From Starkeya sp. ORNL1 (lineage in GTDB: Bacteria > Pseudomonadota > Alphaproteobacteria > Rhizobiales > Xanthobacteraceae), in NCBI RefSeq assembly GCF_012971745.1, contig NZ_CP048834.1, positions 4,712,001 to 4,776,000 of the forward strand: a stretch of 64,000 nucleotides of DNA, in the 5' to 3' direction. The translations under genes and the position numbers were made by a program. This document shows, piece by piece, positions 35,572-43,423 of the stretch (position 1 is its first letter; the number at the start of each line of letters is the position of its first letter). The notes under the pieces are model-generated. The model saw only the letters and a program-made list of their open reading frames with translations. It was not told where the DNA came from and made no database searches.

Positions 35572-37413
35572 TCAGATCTTCGTCAGGATGCGGCCGAGCA
35601 CCCACAAATAGACGACCAGGACAATCGCCCACACGTAATCCGGCACGGCCAGTCCCATGAAGCTCGATGGCTGGCCGTCGATCAGCGCAAGCAAATAGGC
35701 GGCGATGCCGGCCAGCAGGATCGCGATCCCGGGAATGGCCAGGGGCGCCGCCGCTGCGATCGCACGCATCCAGTGGGGATGCCGCGCTACCAGCCGCGGG
35801 GTTGGGATTGCCGCGCCGCGCTCGGGCGCCTCGGCGGTGTCGGCCAACAGGAAGCTCGACATGCCGTCCCACGTATCGGGCCGGATCGCGGCGCTGTGCT
35901 TGCCCCTTATGTAGCGGATCTGCTCGAGTCCCGCGGCAGCCTCGCTGAACCCGCTGTGCCCGGCGGCGCCGAGGCCGCAATGCCGCCCCTGGCCGAAATA
36001 GGAGATCCACTCCAGCGCTTTGGGAACGGTCGCCACCACCCAATCCTGGCTTGCCACATAATTGAGGATCTTGCGGACCTGTGGCGGCTCGCCATTCCTG
36101 CCGGTTGTGAAGTCCGCCCATTTGAAGCGGCTGCTGACCACGCTGCCGGCGAACACCACGCGCTCGAAACGAACGGCGGCGCAGCGGTCGATTGCGGCCG
36201 CGAGCAGATAGGTGCCGTGGCTGTGTCCGACGAAATGGAACCGCGTCCCCTCGGGATAGGTGGCGCGGGCGGTCACATATTGATCGAGGAACCAGCCCAC
36301 GCGCTTGCTGCGCTCGGCGCGCAGCAGGAAGGCGCCCATCGGGAAATAGCCGTATGAGGAGGTGATGGTGTGGCAGGTCTTCCGCTGTTCAATCGCGAAT
36401 GTCTTCAGCCGATTGGCGAGCCGCTTGGTCCAAAAGCCGTAGTCCCTGATGCCGTGGACGATGAAGACGACATCCGCCGGAGCGTGTGGCGTGGGGGCGT
36501 CCGGGTTGTCGGCCGCCGCCAGGGGCTCGGTCGTGACGTGGAGTTCGGCTGCTCTTTCGCCGACCATTTCCGCGATGAAATCCGGCGACATGGCGTGGGC
36601 GGCCAGTTCGTCGGCGCTGCCGGTGAGAGCGAGCTTGAATGCGCGATACCTGCCGTCGCCTGCCGTCCGGTCCCAGAACTGCAGGATCGAGGCGTGGCCC
36701 GATCGCTCGACTTCGAGATGGAAGACCGGCTGATTGGTGGCGATATCGATGTTGTCTCCAGGCGCCACGACATTGTCGAGCGTGCCGATCAGGTTCACCA
36801 CGATCGGCGTGTCCCGTCTGTCGATCTGGCGCTGTATCTTGAGAATCTGCAGGCGCAAGGTCGTCAGGAACGGCGCACCGCGGCGGACATCGAGCACCAG
36901 GAAGTTGCGGCCGCATATATTCTCGATGACATTGCCGAACCATTGCTGGATGCGGATATCCGGACCGACCGGCAGATGCGGATCCCAGCCGCGATTGACC
37001 CCGGCGATAAGTATCAGGCGCTTGATGGAGACGGCCCATGGCCTGGCCTCGGTCAGCGCGAGATCGCCGTTCAATTTCGCACCCCGGGCCTGCACCCACA
37101 CCGCCCGCGCCAGCGCCGCACCGAAACTGTGGCCGACCAGAATGACCTCGCGGTATCTGCCGTTGCCGTAGCCGGTGATCTTCTCGTCGAGATCGGCAAA
37201 AAGCCGTTCGGCAAGATCGACCGCCCTGGCTCTACTTAGAAAATAACGTATCGGCAGGCTTGGAACATAGCAGTCGAAATCCGGATGAATCACGCGTGCT
37301 GCACCCAGGAGGTCAGCCATGCTCCGCGTATCGTCGTGCCAGCCGTGCAGAATGACCAGAAGCCCGGTCGCATTTGCACACGCGTGGAAGCCTGCGTCGC
37401 TGAAGGAGCTCAC
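35572..37413 (-). CDS. Tandem alpha/beta hydrolase with C-terminal membrane helices
   Basis: A 613-residue protein with two complete-looking alpha/beta-hydrolase domains. Domain 1 (about 1-290) has LLVILHGWHDD and the nucleophile elbow LVGHSFGAAL; domain 2 (about 310-530) has VVFIVHGIRDYGF and the elbow FVGHSHGTYL. Two membrane helices (about 552-578 and 594-610) end the protein. The domains differ clearly from each other, so this is a fusion or old duplication. Lipase or esterase activity at the membrane is likely; the substrate is unknown. The start is GTG with AGGAAA nine bases upstream. Confidence 0.7.
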   Translation of the reverse strand: MSSFSDAGFHACANATGLLVILHGWHDDTRSMADLLGAARVIHPDFDCYVPSLPIRYFLSRARAVDLAERLFADLDEKITGYGNGRYREVILVGHSFGAALARAVWVQARGAKLNGDLALTEARPWAVSIKRLILIAGVNRGWDPHLPVGPDIRIQQWFGNVIENICGRNFLVLDVRRGAPFLTTLRLQILKIQRQIDRRDTPIVVNLIGTLDNVVAPGDNIDIATNQPVFHLEVERSGHASILQFWDRTAGDGRYRAFKLALTGSADELAAHAMSPDFIAEMVGERAAELHVTTEPLAAADNPDAPTPHAPADVVFIVHGIRDYGFWTKRLANRLKTFAIEQRKTCHTITSSYGYFPMGAFLLRAERSKRVGWFLDQYVTARATYPEGTRFHFVGHSHGTYLLAAAIDRCAAVRFERVVFAGSVVSSRFKWADFTTGRNGEPPQVRKILNYVASQDWVVATVPKALEWISYFGQGRHCGLGAAGHSGFSEAAAGLEQIRYIRGKHSAAIRPDTWDGMSSFLLADTAEAPERGAAIPTPRLVARHPHWMRAIAAAAPLAIPGIAILLAGIAAYLLALIDGQPSSFMGLAVPDYVWAIVLVVYLWVLGRILTKI

Positions 37414-37575
37414 GGCTTGCTTTCCTGTATTGCAGAAGGTTTTACGCGTCGGTCGATGCCGACCTGATCGAGGACTTAAGCACCCGATCGGCAGGGCAGC
37501 AATCCGGATTCTCGTCCATGAACGAACCGCCGGATCGGATCGCGCGACGGATGGCGCGAGGTTGCGGATCGCCGA

Positions 37576-38016
37576 TCACCCGCAATATCTCGCCGAGAGT
37601 ATGTCGCGGATCATCAGCGCCGCCGGGCGCCGCAAGGGGTATTCGTCGCCGTTGCGGCTCGTTCTCACCGCGAAGTCGACGATGACCTTCTTGATGTCGC
37701 CGAGTGAAGGCCGGTCATTGAAGCAGCGTGCAGGAAATGTGCGGGTGCCGAACATGCCTTCCACGACGCCCGTTATATAGGCGTCGCACCACTCCCCGTC
37801 GCTGGCCGAGCCCTGGCAAAGCTGCAGCAGCTTCAGGCCGGTGGTCGATTTCTCGCCCGCATCCATCTTCGGGCTGGGGGAATCTGCCTTCAGGCCAGGG
37901 GAGTCCGCCTTCGGGCTCGGGATCGGCGGGCCGATCAAGGTGAGGATCAGCACGGCGCGTCCGATCCACCGTGCCATTTGCGCGTTCTCGTGCCGTCGAG
38001 CAGGATTTCCAAGCAT
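37576..38016 (-). CDS. Rap1a/Tai-like exported protein
   Basis: A 146-residue exported protein. ATG 38016 is chosen because GGGAGG lies about eight bases upstream; the signal peptide is basic (ARRHENAQMARWIGR) and then AVLILTLIGPP. A short linker with KADSP repeats leads to a C-terminal domain LLQLCQG...WCDAYITGVVEG...ARCF...DIL..RYCG. Its Cys spacing and wording match the Rap1a/Tai family, whose founders are immunity proteins against type VI amidase effectors, though most members are orphans. No effector gene is visible nearby. Confidence 0.6.
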   Translation of the reverse strand: MLGNPARRHENAQMARWIGRAVLILTLIGPPIPSPKADSPGLKADSPSPKMDAGEKSTTGLKLLQLCQGSASDGEWCDAYITGVVEGMFGTRTFPARCFNDRPSLGDIKKVIVDFAVRTSRNGDEYPLRRPAALMIRDILSARYCG

Positions 38017-38073
38017 AGCGTCGCCTCCCGTCACCACTGTCTGGTGTGAGTGGCGGGGAAAGAACGCCTCCAC

Positions 38074-38146
38074 CGTGAGAGCAGCGTGAATCCGCTTTGA
38101 CCGGCTTGGCGGCGGGGTGCCCGGCGCGATTCACGCTGCTCTCACG
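38074..38146. promoter_or_regulatory. Long inverted repeat between divergent genes
   Basis: CGTGAGAGCAGCGTGAATC (38074-38092) and its exact complement GATTCACGCTGCTCTCACG (38128-38146) form a perfect 19-bp inverted repeat with a 35-nt spacer. TCACGCTGCTC is also directly repeated at 38131-38152. It lies between the starts of the divergent Rap1a-like and exported-protein genes, so an operator or a leader hairpin is more likely than a terminator. Confidence 0.6.
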
Positions 38147-38208
38147 CTGCTCGCGATTTTCTCCCTTCCGCGGTCACCCGGCCGCCGTTCAAATGATGGG
38201 AGATCACC

Positions 38209-38694
38209 ATGAGACGAACGTTGATAATGATCTCGTTGCTGGCCGCGATCGGTGCAGCGCCGTCTTCGGCATTCGCCGATGAGGTGCGCGTCGCCACTTT
38301 CCGCGGCAATGTCGAGAAGGCCTGCGCGCGCTTTGCCGGCCGCCCGCCTGGCCGCGCGGAGTGCCGTGCCGCCATCAGCTCGGGCGGCGCGCTGCTTCCC
38401 GGCCAGGCCTACCGTGTCGCCATCGCCGATTTCCGCGGCGTGCTTTACTACACTACCGAGCAGCAGGGCCTTCGCGTGGTCGCGACCTTCGAACAAGAGG
38501 CGGGGCAGGCGCCGATCCGGATGATCTCCATGCTGGCGCCGACGCAAAGCATGCGCATCACCGTGCCGGACCGGCCCGGCGTGCCGCTTGCCGATGTCGA
38601 GGTGCAGCGTGTGGGAGATCTCGTCGTGGTCCGGGAGACGAAGCAGACTGCCTCGAACGACCCTCCCGTCACGTCGCAGCAGGATGCGCAATGA
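38209..38694 (+). CDS. Exported protein of unknown function
   Basis: A 161-residue protein with a clear signal peptide (MISLLAAIGAAPSSAFA, cleavage about residue 23). The mature part has two Cys (ACARF and AECRA) and then a beta-rich region without known motifs (YRVAIADFRGVLYYTTEQQG). GGGAG precedes the ATG. It is divergent from the Rap1a-like gene and followed by a 17-bp hairpin. No family recognised. Confidence 0.6.
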   Translation: MRRTLIMISLLAAIGAAPSSAFADEVRVATFRGNVEKACARFAGRPPGRAECRAAISSGGALLPGQAYRVAIADFRGVLYYTTEQQGLRVVATFEQEAGQAPIRMISMLAPTQSMRITVPDRPGVPLADVEVQRVGDLVVVRETKQTASNDPPVTSQQDAQ

Positions 38695-38714
38695 GCATCC
38701 GCGCTGGTTCCGAA

Positions 38715-38762
38715 CGGCAGGACTATGGCGGCCCGCGAAAATGGTCCGCCATAGTCCTGCCG
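38715..38762 (+). terminator. Perfect 17-bp hairpin
   Basis: CGGCAGGACTATGGCGG (38715-38731) pairs without mismatch with CCGCCATAGTCCTGCCG (38746-38762) around a 14-nt loop, 20 nt after the stop of the exported-protein gene. It has no T run. Terminator or mRNA-stabilising structure. Confidence 0.6.
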
Positions 38763-38888
38763 AGCCGGGCAGGCTACCGTCGCCAGGCACCACCGTGCGT
38801 CCCAAGGTACCGGTTGTGATTGCGGCAATTCCGTCCCATCGTGCTGCCATCGGCAGCATGCGATCCCAAGAAACAATGGCGGCCCCGT

Positions 38889-38909
38889 CCGATCCCTTCG
38901 GGGGATCGG
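38889..38909 (+). promoter_or_regulatory. Hairpin in the leader of the peroxidase gene
   Basis: CCGATCCC (38889-38896) and GGGATCGG (38902-38909) form a perfect 8-bp stem with a TTCGG loop, ending 24 nt before the peroxidase ATG and just upstream of its AGGTGA site. Could affect translation or message stability. Confidence 0.4.
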
Positions 38910-38933
38910 CGGACAGGTGAGGTGAACCGACCC

Positions 38934-40616
38934 ATGCGTCATGGAAATTCGTTCGACTGCCCCTGGTCCCGGTCCCCGACCGGCATCCAATCCCGCGAAG
39001 GCTCCGCCGGCGATGTCCGGACGGAAATCTCCCGGACCTGCCTGTTCCCCGATCTGATGGATCAGCCGATCCCCTGGCTCGGCACCGGTCCGGACGACAC
39101 GCGCGCGGCGCTGGAGGCGATCACCGACAGCATGGTCGGCGGCAGCGACCAGCCGTTTGGGCTGCCGCCCAATCCGATTCCGGCGGGATACACCTATCTC
39201 GGCCAGTTCATCTTCCATGACATGGTCTTCAGCCGGGCGCTGCGCAAACAGATCGGCAGCGAGGCGACGCTGGCGCTCGACCTCAACTCGGTCTATGGCG
39301 TGGCGCCGGCCTTCGAGCCGCATCTCTACGAGACGCCGGACGATTCCGCCGGACCCGCGGCGCGCTGCCGTTTCCTGATCGGCCTGACCGACCGCTCGAC
39401 CTCGCCGCCGGACCTCACCGACGCGATGGCGGGCACGGCACGCGACCTGCCGCGCATCGACAGTTCCAAGGGCTTCGCCGACATGCGCGGCGTTGCCGGC
39501 CGCTCCGAGCCGATCGTGGCTGATCCGCGCAATGACGACCATCTGGTGCTGTCGCAACTGCATTGCCTGTTCCTGCAATTGCACAACCGGATGGCGGATG
39601 TGCTGCTGGCACGTGGCCTCGCCTCCGACAGCGTGTTCACCACGGTGCGGCGCTTCATCACCCGCTGCTTCCGCCACGCGGTGCTGCACGACTATCTGCG
39701 CCACATGATGGATCCCGCGATCTATGCGCTGCTGCTGGACAATGGGGATCGCGCGGCACTGTTCGGCGCGGCCGGCAGCCTGCAGACGGCGCCGGTGGAG
39801 TTCACCTTCGGCACCGCGCGCTTCGGCCATGCGATGATCCGGAGCGAATATCTGATCAACCAGCTGCCCGGCGGCGGCAAGGCGGATGTCGGCCTCGTGC
39901 TGCAGATGTCGAGCAGCCGGGCGCCGCGCCGGGTGCCGATCCCGACGCACTGGAGCGTCAACTGGTCGAACTTCCTCACCCTCGATGGCTCCAGCCCGCA
40001 GGCGGCGCGGCGCATCAGCCCGTTCCTCAACGAGACGCTCGCCCGCCGTCCGCTCGCGATCGACGATGACGGCACGCCGATGTCGATCGTGTTCCAGGAC
40101 ATGTGGCGCTGCTACATTCTCGGCCTGCCGAGCGGGCAGGATGTCGCGACCGAGATCGGCGCCCGCCTGGCGCCGGCACACCAGGACATCAAGGTGCCGG
40201 TGCTGAGCGGCGACGCCATGCTGCCTCCGGCCAAATTCGCCGCGGTCTATGGCTATTCGGCGCGCGCGCTCGCAAGCGCGATCCGCGCCAATCCGGGCTT
40301 CATGACGGCGACGCCGCTCTCCTACTATCTCCTTCAGGAGGCCGCCATACTCGGCGACGACGGCGCCCATCTCGGCCCGGTCGGCTCCTACATATTGGCG
40401 CACACCATGGTGCATGCGCTCGGCCTCGCCGGGCAGCATTTCGCTTCGGAAGATGCCGCCGTCGCGCAGGCCGCGGGCATCTCGACCTTTGCGGATCTGT
40501 TCGGCCTGCTCGATCGCAGCCGGATCACGGATTCGCAGCTTTTCTCCATAGTGAGCACGCGACCGGCTGCTGGTGGATCCGGACACCACAGACGAACCGG
40601 AACCACCGGAAACTGA
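38934..40616 (+). CDS. Animal-type haem peroxidase
   Basis: A 560-residue protein of the peroxidase/cyclooxygenase superfamily. YLGQFIFHDM holds the distal His (about 95) in the GQF-x-x-HD motif; VADPRNDDH with LHCLFLQLHNRMA (about 196-220) matches the ADxRxxE and LHNR signatures, with Asp where mammalian enzymes have Glu; TARFGHAMIRSEY holds the proximal His (about 299). There is no signal peptide, so it is probably cytosolic. Bacterial members oxidise halides, fatty acids or aromatic side chains. It is 60 nt upstream of the leader-like small protein gene and may be its operon partner. Confidence 0.85.
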   Translation: MRHGNSFDCPWSRSPTGIQSREGSAGDVRTEISRTCLFPDLMDQPIPWLGTGPDDTRAALEAITDSMVGGSDQPFGLPPNPIPAGYTYLGQFIFHDMVFSRALRKQIGSEATLALDLNSVYGVAPAFEPHLYETPDDSAGPAARCRFLIGLTDRSTSPPDLTDAMAGTARDLPRIDSSKGFADMRGVAGRSEPIVADPRNDDHLVLSQLHCLFLQLHNRMADVLLARGLASDSVFTTVRRFITRCFRHAVLHDYLRHMMDPAIYALLLDNGDRAALFGAAGSLQTAPVEFTFGTARFGHAMIRSEYLINQLPGGGKADVGLVLQMSSSRAPRRVPIPTHWSVNWSNFLTLDGSSPQAARRISPFLNETLARRPLAIDDDGTPMSIVFQDMWRCYILGLPSGQDVATEIGARLAPAHQDIKVPVLSGDAMLPPAKFAAVYGYSARALASAIRANPGFMTATPLSYYLLQEAAILGDDGAHLGPVGSYILAHTMVHALGLAGQHFASEDAAVAQAAGISTFADLFGLLDRSRITDSQLFSIVSTRPAAGGSGHHRRTGTTGN

Positions 40617-40676
40617 CTTGCGCAAACTGACTTGCGGAAACTGACCTGATTTCGAAACCCTAGGGGAGAGCGGACC

Positions 40677-41093
40677 ATGGCGAAACTGAAGATCACGGAC
40701 GGCGAAGGGCTCGGCAAATATCTCTACGAGATGCTGAGCGACAAGGATTTGCGCAAGAAGTTCAAGGCCGACCCGAAGGCGGAGCTCGCGCAATTCGTCG
40801 AGCTGCTCGATCCGACCAAGAAATGGGACGACGTCACCATCATCCCGCACTTCGACAAGGAGAATGATATCAATCTGATCATTCCCTGGCTGGGTGACAT
40901 CCAGCAGACGCTGGACGAGATCGAGCACTCCACGCTGACGAAGCCGGCCTATGGCTATCCGGATTACTGCACGCCGGGCAATCCGAACTATGTCGATCCC
41001 GAGGCCGGAAAGACCTTGGCGGCGCGCAAGAAGAGCCGCCTCCGGGCCTATTATTTCCGGCTGAGCGACTACATCATGACGCGTTGTAAATAG
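40677..41093 (+). CDS. Small protein with NHLP-type leader-like N-terminus (possible RiPP precursor)
   Basis: A 138-residue protein. Residues 16-71 resemble the nitrile-hydratase-alpha-like leader (NHLP) of some ribosomal peptide precursors: DKDLRKKFKADPKAELAQF corresponds to the FR..LLADP.AAL block, and DVTIIPHFDKENDINLIIPW to the closing V.VVEDT.D..HLVLP strand pair. The remaining 67 residues are unlike nitrile hydratase: AYGYPDYCTPGNPNYVDP, a basic helix (ARKKSRLRAYYFRLSDY) and a C-terminal MTRCK. Two Cys and several Thr/Ser could be substrates for the YcaO enzyme at 43424. A GGGGAGAG site precedes the ATG. The alternative is a peroxidase partner protein. Confidence 0.5.
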   Translation: MAKLKITDGEGLGKYLYEMLSDKDLRKKFKADPKAELAQFVELLDPTKKWDDVTIIPHFDKENDINLIIPWLGDIQQTLDEIEHSTLTKPAYGYPDYCTPGNPNYVDPEAGKTLAARKKSRLRAYYFRLSDYIMTRCK

Positions 41094-41156
41094 AGGCTGG
41101 CAAATAGAGGCCGGCAAACCGGCGTCGGTAAACCGGCGCCGCGTCGCCCCCGACGA

Positions 41157-43235
41157 TCACATCTCGATGGAGAGGCCGCGCCGCCGGCCACGCGGCGGCG
41201 CCGGCGGCTCGGTGCTCAGCCAAGAGGCGACGGCGCGGTCCATGCCATCGGCGAGTAGCTTGCGGTCGCGCTCGCGGCGCAGCGGGAAGATGGTCTTGAA
41301 CCAGTTCACCAGCGTGCTGTCCGAAACCGGCTTCTGGCCGGCCCAGCGCTCGCGCATGCTGGTGACGAACTGCCCGGCATATTGGGCGGCTTCCACCTTC
41401 TGCCCGAGCAGAGCGTGGCTGGCTGCCGCCCATCCCGCGATATCGGGGAAGATGTCGGGCACCTGCTCGATGGAGCGCAGGCAGTCCTTATAGTCGCCGG
41501 CGAGGAACGCGATGGTGGAGCGATAGCCGAAGAAATACGGCTCGCGGATCGCGCAGATATCGAAGGCGCGGTCGCTCAGCTGCCGGGCCTGGCGGTGATT
41601 GCCCATGAAGCTGGAGGCGAGCGCATAGGCGATCAAGGTGCTGGGGTTCGCCGGATTGAGATCGTGGGCGAGCCGGAAATGCAGCTCCGCGCAATCCCAG
41701 CGCCGCTCCAGCAAATGGCTCCAGGCGAGATTGGCCTGGGAGCGATGGTCGAGATTGTCGAGCCGCAGCGCGTGCTGGGCGAGCTGCAAGGCGCGCTCGC
41801 GGTCGGCCGCGTCGTTCTCCCATCCCGGCAGCACGATCCAGCGCGAATTCAGCACGGCGGCGAGGCTCGAATAGGCGTGCGGCAGCTGCGGCGCCAGTTC
41901 GATGGCTCGCTCATAGCAGCGGATCGCGGCTTCCTCGGTCTCCGGCTGCCAGAGCACCGCGAGCTTCTGGCCGTCGAGCCAGAAATCATAGGCAGCTGCC
42001 TGGATCGGAGAGACCTTCTTGTTGCGGTGCAGGCGGGCCGTGGCGATGGCGACATTGAGATGCGAGGCCAGGCGCGCGCTCATATTGTTGAACACCGCCG
42101 TCCATTCGTTCGGCTTTGCCCGGAAGCGTTCGGCTACCAGCAGTTCCTTGTCGAAACTGTCATGGCAGCTGATGTGGAAGTCGCTGGACTTGGCGTCGGT
42201 CGGCGGCTCGACAAAGAAGGCGAACTCGATGCCCTGCGAGGCCAGCCGCTCCAGCAATGCGTCGGGCTGGTCGATCTCTCCGGCCGACTCCACCTCGACC
42301 CGGAACACCGACCATTCGCGGAAGCGGCCGAGGGTCGCGGCCAGCTCGGTGGCGAAGGCGCCGGCTATGTGGTCCGAATAGCTGCCGCCCTGCGCGCTCG
42401 GCGCCTGGATGACGGCGATGGTCGGGGTCTCCGGCCGCGAGTGGCCGGCGCGGGGCTTTTCGCGCATGTGCGCGGCGGGCTCGGCCTTGTGCGCGTCCTT
42501 GGCAGGACGCGAGGCGCGCTCGCGCAGCATGTCGACGAGGCCGAGCAGGTTGCGCGACGGTTCGATCTCGTATTCATCGGCCAGATGCCCGCGATAGGTC
42601 TCGAAATAGGCGATCGCCGGCTGCAGGCCGCCGGTCTCGAACAGCGCGATCATCTGGATTTCCGCCGCGCGTTCGGAGAACGGATCAAGCTTCAGGATCG
42701 ACTTGGCGATGATGGCTTCGTCGGCGGAGGTGATGTCCTCCTCGTCGACCAGGCCGAGCAATTCGTTGACGGTTGCCTCCGACCAATTGCTGCGCCGGAT
42801 CTGCAGCCATTTGTAGAAGAGCGGGTCGCATTCATCGAGGCCCTGGAGCAGGGCCGGTTCCGGCGCCTCGAGCCAGCGCGCAGCGTTTGCCGGATTGCGC
42901 GCGCGTATATCGGCGGCGAGCAGGTCGATGTCCCGATCGATCCGGCTGAGATCGATCGCGATGTCCATCTTGTCGGCCTGGAACACGGCGCCGGCATCAC
43001 CGACCGGCAGGTTGCGTATTTCCTTTATGCATTGGCGCAGCGAGGCGCGCGCATGCTCCTCGTCGCTCTCGCTCCACAATACGGTGGCGAGGCGGGCGCG
43101 GCTCTCGCGCGCATGCTCGTTCAGCAGCAGATAGGAGATCAGACCGCAGGTCTTGCGCCCCTTGGGAGTAATGTCCCGTCCCGACGGATCGAACAGCCTG
43201 AACGGCCCGATCAACCTTGCCAGACATCTTCCCAA
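41157..43235 (-). CDS. SARP-like regulator (wHTH-BTAD-TPR)
   Basis: A 692-residue regulator. Residues 1-90 are an OmpR-like winged helix (ARLIGPFRLFDPSGRDITPKG; ASLRQCIKEIR), about 95-235 a bacterial transcriptional activator domain with its helical repeats (SERAAEIQMIALFETGG), and about 420-620 TPR helices (YSSLAAVLNSRWIVLPG onward). No AAA ATPase is present. SARP-type proteins commonly activate natural-product genes. It is divergent from the ycaO-like gene (188 nt) and convergent with the small-protein gene. The start is uncertain: no ATG is available, TTG 43235 or TTG 43214 are used. Confidence 0.75.
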   Translation of the reverse strand: MGRCLARLIGPFRLFDPSGRDITPKGRKTCGLISYLLLNEHARESRARLATVLWSESDEEHARASLRQCIKEIRNLPVGDAGAVFQADKMDIAIDLSRIDRDIDLLAADIRARNPANAARWLEAPEPALLQGLDECDPLFYKWLQIRRSNWSEATVNELLGLVDEEDITSADEAIIAKSILKLDPFSERAAEIQMIALFETGGLQPAIAYFETYRGHLADEYEIEPSRNLLGLVDMLRERASRPAKDAHKAEPAAHMREKPRAGHSRPETPTIAVIQAPSAQGGSYSDHIAGAFATELAATLGRFREWSVFRVEVESAGEIDQPDALLERLASQGIEFAFFVEPPTDAKSSDFHISCHDSFDKELLVAERFRAKPNEWTAVFNNMSARLASHLNVAIATARLHRNKKVSPIQAAAYDFWLDGQKLAVLWQPETEEAAIRCYERAIELAPQLPHAYSSLAAVLNSRWIVLPGWENDAADRERALQLAQHALRLDNLDHRSQANLAWSHLLERRWDCAELHFRLAHDLNPANPSTLIAYALASSFMGNHRQARQLSDRAFDICAIREPYFFGYRSTIAFLAGDYKDCLRSIEQVPDIFPDIAGWAAASHALLGQKVEAAQYAGQFVTSMRERWAGQKPVSDSTLVNWFKTIFPLRRERDRKLLADGMDRAVASWLSTEPPAPPRGRRRGLSIEM

Positions 43236-43423
43236 CTTCCAGCCTCGCGTGTGGGCGACATGGCGTCTTACCCATTGAAGGGATTCGTCTCAAGGGTTTG
43301 CTGCTTCGATGATGCGCTTCGTTGCTTTCTGTCGAGACGTCGCCATGGCTCATACCATATGTCCCGGCAAACATTTACGATGTAATCAAGCCACCGCACC
43401 CTTGCCGGGATACTGGAGCGTGC

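Noticed and set aside
38448-41117. An 889-codon open frame on the minus strand opposite the peroxidase gene
   Set aside because: It is a G+C-driven shadow: its sequence is rich in Arg, Gly and Ala without any domain, while the plus strand encodes a clear peroxidase and small protein.
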